DNA from: Oscillospiraceae bacterium
GTDB lineage: Bacteria > Bacillota > Clostridia > WRLR01
Reading direction: 5' to 3'
NCBI GenBank assembly: GCA_009777515.1
Contig: WRLR01000016.1
Span: 1-49,548, forward strand
Length of the DNA: 49,548 nucleotides
The position numbers and the translations under genes are program-made. Of this stretch, positions 7,950-15,230 are shown piece by piece. Below the pieces are notes generated by a model. That model saw only the letters and a program-made list of their open reading frames with translations, was not told where the DNA came from and did no database searches. Position 1 is the stretch's first letter; each line of letters begins with the position of its first letter.

Positions 7950-9551
7950 ATGGAACGTTTCTTTAATACCGCAGGGCCCATGATCGAGGCGGACCACTAC
8001 TGCATTGACCCGCTGTCGCGCGTCGACTGGGAGGACATTCAAAAGCTTATCCGCGACAAGCGCTACTTTGTGATGCACGCACCGCGCCAGACGGGCAAAA
8101 CCAGTACGCTGCTTGCGATGATGCACGCGTTGAACAATGAGGGGCGCTATGCCTGCGCGTATGCGAACATTGAGATAGCGCAGGCCGCCCGCAGCGATGT
8201 ATCACAAGGCATACCCGCAGTATGCAGCGCCGTGTCGAGATCAGTTGCTTTGTATTTGAAAAGGCCGGATTTGAAACAATGGTTTTTGAATGAATGCATA
8301 AAGCTGCCGCCGCAAGATCAACTTTTCCAATTGCTTAATCATTGGGTTGCTACATCTGAAAAACCCACAGTGCTTTTCATTGACGAAATCGACGCGCTTG
8401 TCGGGGACACATTGGTTTCAGTGCTGCGCCAAATACGTGCCGGATACGCGCAGCGCCCGGAAGAATTCCCCCAAAGCATTGTTCTCTGCGGTGTGCGGGA
8501 CGTGCGCGACTACCGCATCCATCAGAGCGGCGGTGAGATCATCACCGGTGGTAGCGCATTCAATATCAAAACAGAATCATTGCGGATGGGAAATTTTTCG
8601 CCGGAAGAATCGAAAGCGCTGTGGCTGCAGCACACGAGGGACACCGGGCAGGTGTTCGACGATGCCATCTTCCCGGAGCTTTGGGAAGACACATATGGCC
8701 AGCCTTGGCTCATAAACGCGTTAGGTTACGAAATAACATGGAAGCTGCGCCGAAACCGCGACCGCAGCCGCAAGATAACGCTGCAAGATTACAATGAAGC
8801 CCGCGAGGAACTTATCCAGTCCCGCGCGACGCACCTCGACCAATTGGTCGACAAGCTTCAAGAGCCGCGCGTTTTCAGCGTTATCAGCGAACTACTCGCC
8901 TCAGAGGAAGACATTGTCCACGCCCCGCCGGCGGACGTGCAGTATGTATCCGACTTAGGCCTTATCCGCACGAGGCCGTCCATTGTCATCAGCAACCGCA
9001 TATACCGCGAAGTGATACCCCGCGAGCTCACATGGTCGACGCAGGTGATGATAGGCACTCAGGAGACGGAATGGTATGTCACGGAAACCCGCGCGCTGGA
9101 CATTCCAAAACTCTTATCCGCGTTCCAGCAGTTCTTCCGCACGCACGCTGACACCTGGATAGAGGGGTTCAGCTACAAAGAAGCCGGGCCGCAGCTCCTG
9201 CTGCAGGCGTTCCTGCAGCGCATAGTGAACGGGGGCGGCTACATAAACCGCGAATACGGACTCGGGCGCAAGCGGACCGACCTGTTCATAGAATGGCCGC
9301 TGGACGAGGCGCAGGGCATGCACGGCCCCCTCCAGCGCATCGTCATCGAAATAAAGCTGCGGCGCGGCGCGGCGCTGGAAACCCTCATCGCCAAAGGCCT
9401 TGAACAAACGGCAGACTACGCCCGCCGCGCCGGCGCAGCCGAAGCCCACCTGATAATAATAGACCGCGACCCAGTGCGGCCATGGGACGAAAAAATCTGG
9501 CGCCGCGACGAGAGCCATGCCAGCCTCGCCATCACCGTATGGGGCGCATGA
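7950..9551 (+). CDS. AAA ATPase with C-terminal PD-(D/E)XK nuclease-like domain
   Basis: A protein of about 533 residues of the archaeal-type AAA_14/ATPase group that is often multicopy in genomes. The N-terminus reads M-E-R-F-F-N-T-A-G-P, typical for the family, so ATG 7950 is preferred over upstream in-frame codons although no ribosome site is visible. Walker A is A-P-R-Q-T-G-K-T-S and Walker B is V-L-F-I-D-E-I-D. The last 150 residues hold G-R-K-R-T-D-L-F-I-E-W and I-V-I-E-I-K-L, a PD-(D/E)XK-like core. Its role is unproven; such proteins are thought to act as NTP-driven nucleases or mobile passengers. A remnant of another copy's C-terminus lies at 19323-19412, and its flanks recur at 1-145. 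Confidence 0.85.
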   Translation: MERFFNTAGPMIEADHYCIDPLSRVDWEDIQKLIRDKRYFVMHAPRQTGKTSTLLAMMHALNNEGRYACAYANIEIAQAARSDVSQGIPAVCSAVSRSVALYLKRPDLKQWFLNECIKLPPQDQLFQLLNHWVATSEKPTVLFIDEIDALVGDTLVSVLRQIRAGYAQRPEEFPQSIVLCGVRDVRDYRIHQSGGEIITGGSAFNIKTESLRMGNFSPEESKALWLQHTRDTGQVFDDAIFPELWEDTYGQPWLINALGYEITWKLRRNRDRSRKITLQDYNEAREELIQSRATHLDQLVDKLQEPRVFSVISELLASEEDIVHAPPADVQYVSDLGLIRTRPSIVISNRIYREVIPRELTWSTQVMIGTQETEWYVTETRALDIPKLLSAFQQFFRTHADTWIEGFSYKEAGPQLLLQAFLQRIVNGGGYINREYGLGRKRTDLFIEWPLDEAQGMHGPLQRIVIEIKLRRGAALETLIAKGLEQTADYARRAGAAEAHLIIIDRDPVRPWDEKIWRRDESHASLAITVWGA

Positions 9552-9652
9552 TAGATATCATAGATCAAGGTATCACTGGTTGGGACGCTTGGCAGCAGAA
9601 CGGATAAGGCTGTTCACTATTTCAATGCAATTAATTTTTCGGAGGTTCATGT

Positions 9653-9697
9653 ATGCCAGGTCCGATGCTCCATTTATTTGTCGCTAAAAAGCTGTAA
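9653..9697 (+). pseudogene. N-terminal scrap of the same hydrolase as at 83-145
   Basis: After a good ribosome site (GGAGG 9641-9645), 14 codons read MPGPMLHLFVAKKL and stop. The sequence is nearly the same as the scrap at 83-145. It keeps the gene's start signals but nothing else, so it marks the right side of the ATPase segment. The gap 9552-9849 holds this scrap and the dyad at 9763, and no other gene. Confidence 0.6.
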
Positions 9698-9762
9698 TCA
9701 AATCGTGTAAAACTCTTGTATAAATTATAATTTTCTTATTACCAAAGCATCGCCTGTTGTTG

Positions 9763-9782
9763 TGCTATACTTTGCTATAGGA
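9763..9782 (+). promoter_or_regulatory. Promoter-like dyad TGCTATACT...TATAGGA, copy 1
   Basis: Eighteen of 20 bases match 17552-17571. It contains TATACT (a possible -10) inside an imperfect dyad CTATAC-TTTG-CTATAG. It ends 67 bases before the triple-GNAT gene. It could be a shared promoter or operator; no convincing -35 is seen. Confidence 0.4.
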
Positions 9783-9849
9783 TCGTGGCGTTACTAACCG
9801 CAAGTTCTCGTTGTTTCTGCCGCGCCGGGTATAAGGAGATAATAAATTT

Positions 9850-11373
9850 ATGATACATTTGGCAACAAACCGCTTAATAATCCGCGATCCGCTGCCGGCT
9901 GACGCGGAGGAGTGGCACCGTTTGTTAAGTGACCCGAAAACAATGTACTATCTGCCGGATATCATGACGCGTTCGTTTGAGGAAAGCCGCGATAATCTTG
10001 AATGCGCCATCAATGAGTCTAAAATCCCGAACAGGACAAAATATTTCTTTGCCATTGAGAGCAAAGCGACAGGCGCATTAATCGGTACGATTGGTTATAC
10101 CGTAATGCAAACAACGCCTGCCGGAAAAGTCGTAGGCGTTGGCTATTTTATTCTGCCCGAATATCACGGACAAGGCATTATGACCGAGGCATTGCGCGAG
10201 GTCATCCGCTTCGCGTTTGAAGATGGCGGCGTCTATCGGATTGAAACGGGATGTATCACAGAAAACCGCGCCTCCGAGCGGGTTATGCAAAAATGCGGGC
10301 TGATAAAAGAAGCCGAGCGCAAAGCGTATGTTTGGCATGACGGGCGTTTGAAAGACCGAGTGGAATACAGGCTGCTGCGGGATGAATGGCTTTCATCCTT
10401 GGGAGCATTCATCGTTGAGCCGATATCGAGCAAAAACAGAGCCGCCGTGGACGCGCTGATCGCCGAAAGCTGGGCGGGCCCTTATATCGCCGCACATGGC
10501 GATTTGCTTGATACCCGAACACATCCCGGCTATGTCGCGTTAGACAACGGCGCAATCGTAGGATATATTTTATACAACATCGCTGACGGCGATTGTGAAA
10601 TTACCGTTTTGGAAAACTTGCGCCAAAAACAGGGCATTGGCCGAGCGTTGACAGAGGCTGTCATAGACAAAGCGAAAGAAGCGGATTGCCGCCGCGTCTG
10701 GCTAATAACGACAAACGATAACACCCACGCCATTCGATTTTACCAGAAGCTGAATTTTAGCCTAAAGGCGGTGCATATCAATGCTTTGGGCGAATCAAGG
10801 AAACTCAAGCCGCAAATTCCGCCAATCGGAAACGATGGGATTCCATTAAAGCACGAATTCGAATTTGAATTTGAAATTGTCACGGCAAGCAACAGTTTGG
10901 ATGTAAATAGCAGCGCGCCGTTGAATGCCCCTTTTTTCGCATGCATTACTATCCGCGAAATTGAGGATCGGGACTACCCCGAAGTTTTGAAGATATGGAA
11001 CAATGAGCTGGGCAACAGTTATTTCACCGCTGAAAATATAAATTTGCATCACAAACGGTTTAAGGGAAACGAAAACTACAAAGCATTTGTTGCAGTGTTG
11101 GATCAATGCGTAGCCGGCGTTGTTTACATCATGCAGTATGCGCCATGGGGCGTTGCGGGCGAGCAATTTTGGATTCAAGGCATTGCCGTGAGGGGCGACT
11201 TGCAGGGCAAGGGTATAGGGACAAAACTGCTTGAGCATATAGAAAAATACGCAAAGAAAAAAGGGGTAGGATACATCACTCTCAATACCGGTTTCAAACG
11301 AACCGCTGCCCACGCTTTTTATGAACGCAATGGCTATAGTTCGGGGAATTATTGCTTTGGAAAAAAACTTTAG
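9850..11373 (+). CDS. Triple GNAT acetyltransferase fusion
   Basis: A 507-residue protein made of three GNAT domains in a row. The first (about 1-180) is RimJ/RimL-like, with G-V-G-Y-F-I-L-P-E-Y-H-G-Q-G-I-M-T-E-A and N-x-A-S-E-R-V-M-Q-K-C-G. The second (about 185-310) has E-N-L-R-Q-K-Q-G-I-G-R-A-L and N-D-N-T-H-A-I-R-F-Y-Q. The third (about 370-507) has G-D-L-Q-G-K-G-I-G-T-K-L and A-A-H-A-F-Y-E-R-N-G-Y. Each keeps an acetyl-CoA pyrophosphate loop (Q/R-x-x-G-x-G/A). GNATs are usually single or double, so the triple is unusual. The start follows AAGGAG (9834-9839) at a slightly long spacing. Substrates are unknown. The methyltransferase starts 58 bases later on the same strand. Confidence 0.88.
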   Translation: MIHLATNRLIIRDPLPADAEEWHRLLSDPKTMYYLPDIMTRSFEESRDNLECAINESKIPNRTKYFFAIESKATGALIGTIGYTVMQTTPAGKVVGVGYFILPEYHGQGIMTEALREVIRFAFEDGGVYRIETGCITENRASERVMQKCGLIKEAERKAYVWHDGRLKDRVEYRLLRDEWLSSLGAFIVEPISSKNRAAVDALIAESWAGPYIAAHGDLLDTRTHPGYVALDNGAIVGYILYNIADGDCEITVLENLRQKQGIGRALTEAVIDKAKEADCRRVWLITTNDNTHAIRFYQKLNFSLKAVHINALGESRKLKPQIPPIGNDGIPLKHEFEFEFEIVTASNSLDVNSSAPLNAPFFACITIREIEDRDYPEVLKIWNNELGNSYFTAENINLHHKRFKGNENYKAFVAVLDQCVAGVVYIMQYAPWGVAGEQFWIQGIAVRGDLQGKGIGTKLLEHIEKYAKKKGVGYITLNTGFKRTAAHAFYERNGYSSGNYCFGKKL

Positions 11374-11431
11374 CTTTGCCCGTAAGTAACGCGCGACGGA
11401 ATATAAATAATTACGTCTGGCGGTAACAATC

Positions 11432-12223
11432 ATGGCATCAAACCAAGATAAAATAATCAGCTTTTATAGTGGATACAACGAAGATGATAGATCCGCAGAA
11501 TCAAGGGCAAGAAATCTTGAATTTCATTACACGAAAAAGTTGCTCCACGAATTTATCGGAGCAGACAATAACGTGATTGAATTGGGATGCGGCACAGGAT
11601 ATTATGGTATGTATTTTTCTGATTTCTGCGCTCATTACACAGGCATAGACCTTTCGCCGGACAATATTGCAGTATTTAATAAAAAGATTTCAGATGCGCG
11701 CAAGTCTAATATCCGCGCGTTAATTGGCGATGCGACTAATCTGGCCGACATACACAGTAACAGTTTTGATGTCGTCCTGTGCCTTGGCCCAATGTATCAT
11801 TTGCCTCGCGATATGAGGTTGGCGGTCTTTGATGAGTGCCACAGAATAGCAAAGGCAGGCGCGGTATTGGCATTTTCCTATATAAACAGGCTTGGGGTTT
11901 ATGCGGCAGCTTGCCTTGATGAAAAATGGCGCAAAAAATACGCAAATGTAGAGCCGGACAATTTCATTCTTAAACATAGCACCTTAGAGTCGTTGCAAGG
12001 CGTTTTCTTTTTCACTTCCCCCGAAGAAATGCAATATGACGCACAGCAAAAGGATCTTGAGATAGTCAAAAATTGCGGGTTGGATTACGTTTTCGCCCAG
12101 GGAACGATTAATGCGATGGATGATGAAACATTCGCTTTGTACAAGAAACTTGCCGACAGAATGCTTGATAGCCCGTCATGTACGGGGCTTTCGGATCATG
12201 CATTGATAGTGTGCAAAAAATAA
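11432..12223 (+). CDS. Class I SAM-dependent methyltransferase
   Basis: A 263-residue Rossmann-fold methyltransferase. Motif I is V-I-E-L-G-C-G-T-G-Y-Y-G, the acidic ribose-binding residue follows in Y-T-G-I-D-L-S-P-D-N-I, and motif IV is F-D-V-V-L-C-L-G-P-M-Y-H-L, typical of UbiE/Methyltransf_11-type enzymes on small molecules. The substrate is not evident. It lies between two acetyltransferase genes on the same strand, which may form a small-molecule or antibiotic modification cluster. Confidence 0.88.
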   Translation: MASNQDKIISFYSGYNEDDRSAESRARNLEFHYTKKLLHEFIGADNNVIELGCGTGYYGMYFSDFCAHYTGIDLSPDNIAVFNKKISDARKSNIRALIGDATNLADIHSNSFDVVLCLGPMYHLPRDMRLAVFDECHRIAKAGAVLAFSYINRLGVYAAACLDEKWRKKYANVEPDNFILKHSTLESLQGVFFFTSPEEMQYDAQQKDLEIVKNCGLDYVFAQGTINAMDDETFALYKKLADRMLDSPSCTGLSDHALIVCKK

Positions 12224-12258
12224 ACGTTTCCATTATTAGCAGCATAGGCAAAGAATTT

Positions 12259-13251
12259 ATGAGTATTATAAAATCCCACAATATCACCCTTTACGGAGGC
12301 AATGACATAAATATTGTATTGCGCCCGCTCTGCGATGGGCATCTGGCGCTGCTGTACAAATGGTGCGCCGACCCGGAAGTGCTTTACTGGACTGAGGGCG
12401 GCACGAATGACGCCGATTTGTCATACGGGGCGGATACTGTCCATAAGATTTACGGCGGCGTGTCGCAGAACGCTTTTTGCTTCCTCGTGGAAGCGGATGG
12501 AGTCCCCATCGGCGAGTGCTGGCTGCAGAAAATGAATTTGCCATATGTGAACGCCATGTATCCCGAGGCGCTCGATGTCCGCAGGATTGATATGTCCATC
12601 GGCGAGAAATCGTACTGGAACAAAGGCATAGGGACGCAGTTCATCGGTATGATGATTGACTTCGCGTTCTATGGCGAGAATGTGGACGTTTTGCATTGTT
12701 TTTGCGAGGATTACAATGTGCGCTCCCGCCGCATGTGGGAAAAACATGGGTTTGCGCGTATATTGGAAGAGCCATTGGAGCCGCAGCCGCAAAAAGGCAA
12801 ATGGCAGTATCATTACCGGCTCACGAGGCAGGATTTTGCCCGGCGGCGCCGAGTAAAAGTCCCGACAGAGAAACAGTTTACCCTCCCGGTTTCTGGCTTG
12901 CAACCGAGCCAATTATGGATCAGCGAAGGCAAGCTGCGGCTCGTTCGCGAATGGTTCGATCCGAATGATAAAGATTCGGGCAACTTCGACCCGATACCGG
13001 TCAAACGGTTCAATGGCAAGGTATTGATGACAGACGGGCATACACGCGCCGTCGCGGCCTACCTTGCCGGATGGGATAGCGTGCCCGTTTATTGGGACGA
13101 AGACGAGCTTGATATGCGCGCCTATGCGATGGACGTAAAATGGTGCGATGAGGAAGCGGTACGCAGCCCGATCGATCTCGCGGGGCGCATTGTGCCGCAT
13201 AAAGATTATGAGCGGCTGTGGCGCAAGCGGTGCATGGAAATGGTGTTGTAA
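12259..13251 (+). CDS. GNAT acetyltransferase fused to a ParB/sulfiredoxin-like domain
   Basis: About 330 residues. The first 200 are a GNAT of the AAC(6')/RimJ-like type (L-Y-K-W-C-A-D-P-E-V-L-Y-W, then Y-W-N-K-G-I-G-T-Q-F-I-G and N-V-R-S-R-R-M-W-E-K-H-G-F). The last 110 look like a ParB/Srx N-terminal domain: F-D-P-I-P-V-K-R-F-N-G-K-V-L-M-T-D-G-H-T-R-A-V-A-A-Y, matching the D-G-x-x-R/H nucleotide-binding box. The open frame begins at 12178, overlapping the methyltransferase. ATG 12259 starts just before the GNAT fold and avoids the overlap, but has only a weak ribosome site, so the start is uncertain. The fusion partner may sense or use a nucleotide; the function is not known. Confidence 0.75.
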   Translation: MSIIKSHNITLYGGNDINIVLRPLCDGHLALLYKWCADPEVLYWTEGGTNDADLSYGADTVHKIYGGVSQNAFCFLVEADGVPIGECWLQKMNLPYVNAMYPEALDVRRIDMSIGEKSYWNKGIGTQFIGMMIDFAFYGENVDVLHCFCEDYNVRSRRMWEKHGFARILEEPLEPQPQKGKWQYHYRLTRQDFARRRRVKVPTEKQFTLPVSGLQPSQLWISEGKLRLVREWFDPNDKDSGNFDPIPVKRFNGKVLMTDGHTRAVAAYLAGWDSVPVYWDEDELDMRAYAMDVKWCDEEAVRSPIDLAGRIVPHKDYERLWRKRCMEMVL

Positions 13252-13320
13252 TGTTTTATGCTATATCTTATATAATTTAACTTAACAAACGCTGTGTCAT
13301 TATGTTGGCGGACTTGCATG

Positions 13321-13384
13321 GAACAAAGGGGACGGTTCTCTTGTGTTGTGGTTCATAATACAAGAAAATTGTCCCCCTTTGTTC
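13321..13384. repeat. REP-like inverted repeat, GGGGACGGTTCTC type, at the 3' end of an ABC gene
   Basis: Arms 13321-13344 and 13360-13384 are complementary apart from a few mismatches and one extra base. It shares the GGGGACGGTTCTC core with 1277-1348. The right arm and loop encode the last residues and the stop codon (13353-13355) of the ABC exporter gene on the minus strand. Confidence 0.8.
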
Positions 13385-15230
13385 TGTACCATTTCGCTTG
13401 CGCGTTGTACAGCTTTGCGTACTCGCCACCCGTTGCAAGCAATTCGTCGTGCGTTCCGTCCTCGGCTATCTCGCCGTTCTTCATGACGACTATCCTGTCC
13501 ACCAATTTGCACAGCCCGACGCGGTGGGAGATGATGAGCGCCGTCTTCCCCGCCGCCGCGTCCATAAATTTTGACAATATTTCCGTTTCGATTAGCGGGT
13601 CGAGCGCACTCGTCGGCTCGTCCAGCACAATCAGCTCGCTGCGCTTGAACAGTCCCCGCGCAATCGCCAGCTTCTGCCATTCGCCGCCGGACAGCTCCTT
13701 GCCGCCGAACTCGCGCCCCATCATGTCGCCGAGGACGATATGCGCGCCGACGCCAGCGCCAACGCTCGCATCGACTGCAGTGCCTGCGGCGCCCATGACG
13801 CCCGAGCCAATGCCGACACCAGCGCCGACGCTCGCATCGACCGCAAAGTTTGCGAAGCCCGCGTCGCTCAGCGCCGACCTGACCCCAGCCTCATCGTCCA
13901 TGCGAGACGTGTCCGCGATAGCGACATTTTCCTTCATCGTCAAATTATATGAAACGAAATCCTGCGCCACGGCGGATATGTGCGGATAGAAGCTATCTTT
14001 TACGAAATCGGCGACAGGGCTGCCGTCATAAAGCACGTTACCATTTTCCGGCGGGTATAGCCCAAGTAGCACTTTAGAAAGCGTCGTTTTGCCGCTGCCA
14101 TTTTCGCCGAGTATGGCGACTTTTTCGCCTTTGCGGATATGCAGGTTGATCCGGTTCAAGGCATATGTGTCTTTGCTCGGGTACTTGAAACTGACATTTA
14201 TGAGCTCAATGCCCCCGCGCAAGCCGTTGAATGCGATCTCGCCGTCCGGCTCGTCCGGCATGTCGATAAACGTGAAGTAATCCTTTGCATATGCGATTCG
14301 CTCCGTAAACCACCCGAACCCCGACAAAAAGTTCTGCATGCTGTTTTGAAGACTCAGAAACGCCCCTATCGCCGCGCCGAAAACGCCGATGCTCACCTGA
14401 CCGCGTAGGGCGAGCGCCAGCACTACGATGATGGAAACGCCATAGCCAACGATGCGAAAAGCGTCGCACCGCAGCAAAGAGAACGCGTCCTTTTTTTCTA
14501 TCGCCCACAACTCCTCGTTTACCTCGTCGCGTGCAGCCCTCCACCTATCCGCTATATATTCGCCAAAACCTATGACGCGCATCTCTTTTGCCGGCCGCCG
14601 CGAGGTTATCAGTCCCCATAGATAGGCTTGCAGGCGCGTCTTCTTTGCCTGGTGCTGCTTAACGCTGGCGAATTCCTTGCCGCGCACTATGCGGGCAAAA
14701 AGATAGGGCAGCACAGATAAAAACGACAGCGGCAGCAGCCAATAGCTGTATGCGGACAGTACCGCTGCTATGCTGATAACTTGGATGCCCGCGCGGACGA
14801 ACCTGAACGAATGGTTGAATATCGCCGACAGCGACTCGTCGTTGACCGCTTTTTCCGCCCGTTCCTTTTTGTCCAATATTGCCGCGTCCTCGAACATCAT
14901 CAGCGGGAGCCTCGCCAGTTTTTCATACAGCGCGATGCGGAAATACGCCGTGCCTTTTTCATAAATCCCGGCGTTGAGCGCAATGCTCCTGACATACACC
15001 AGCAAATCGTTCACCAGATAGACGCCCAGATATAGCCCGGCGTATAGGTAAAGGCCGTTTCGCGCAGGCTCGCCGCCCAAAACTTTTGCCGCGTTGTCGA
15101 ACAAGTTGATTGATATATGCGTGATTACGGCAGGGGTCAGCGCGCCGTAGAAATAATCCAGTGCTGTTATGGCCGCGGACAGGGGAACCCATTTGAAAAT
15201 GTTTTTATATATTCTTAATATGCTCTTCAT
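13353..15230 (-). CDS. ABC exporter half-transporter (TMD-NBD), second subunit
   Basis: About 625 residues: an N-terminal six-helix exporter domain and a C-terminal ATPase domain with Walker A G-E-N-G-S-G-K-T-T (about 377), signature L-S-G-G-E-W-Q-K (about 510), Walker B L-I-V-L-D-E-P and the I-I-S-H-R switch. It pairs with the product of the upstream gene as a heterodimeric exporter. Its ATG (15228-15230) overlaps the upstream TGA as ATGA. Between the Q-loop and the signature lies an extra Gly/Ala/Val-rich insert (about 461-493) built from repeated D-A-S-V-G-A-G-V-G. The last nine residues come from a palindromic element. Substrate unknown; such exporters move peptides, lipids or drugs. Confidence 0.88.
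   Translation of the reverse strand: MKSILRIYKNIFKWVPLSAAITALDYFYGALTPAVITHISINLFDNAAKVLGGEPARNGLYLYAGLYLGVYLVNDLLVYVRSIALNAGIYEKGTAYFRIALYEKLARLPLMMFEDAAILDKKERAEKAVNDESLSAIFNHSFRFVRAGIQVISIAAVLSAYSYWLLPLSFLSVLPYLFARIVRGKEFASVKQHQAKKTRLQAYLWGLITSRRPAKEMRVIGFGEYIADRWRAARDEVNEELWAIEKKDAFSLLRCDAFRIVGYGVSIIVVLALALRGQVSIGVFGAAIGAFLSLQNSMQNFLSGFGWFTERIAYAKDYFTFIDMPDEPDGEIAFNGLRGGIELINVSFKYPSKDTYALNRINLHIRKGEKVAILGENGSGKTTLSKVLLGLYPPENGNVLYDGSPVADFVKDSFYPHISAVAQDFVSYNLTMKENVAIADTSRMDDEAGVRSALSDAGFANFAVDASVGAGVGIGSGVMGAAGTAVDASVGAGVGAHIVLGDMMGREFGGKELSGGEWQKLAIARGLFKRSELIVLDEPTSALDPLIETEILSKFMDAAAGKTALIISHRVGLCKLVDRIVVMKNGEIAEDGTHDELLATGGEYAKLYNAQAKWYRTKGDNFLVL
13753..13845. repeat. 27-bp repeat pair inside an ABC exporter gene
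   Basis: Two 27-base units at 13753-13779 and 13819-13845 differ at two positions. They encode repeated D-A-S-V-G-A-G-V-G in the helical part of the ATPase domain, just before the signature motif. Confidence 0.85.

Noticed and set aside
7950..9551. Anti-phage defence operon around the AAA ATPase-nuclease
   Set aside because: The ATPase stands alone; neighbours are regulators and acetyltransferases, and its flanks suggest a multicopy single-gene unit.
13294..13989. 231-codon plus-strand frame
   Set aside because: Antisense to the ATPase domain of the ABC exporter; Ser/Pro/Ala-rich composition typical of a shadow frame in GC-rich coding DNA.
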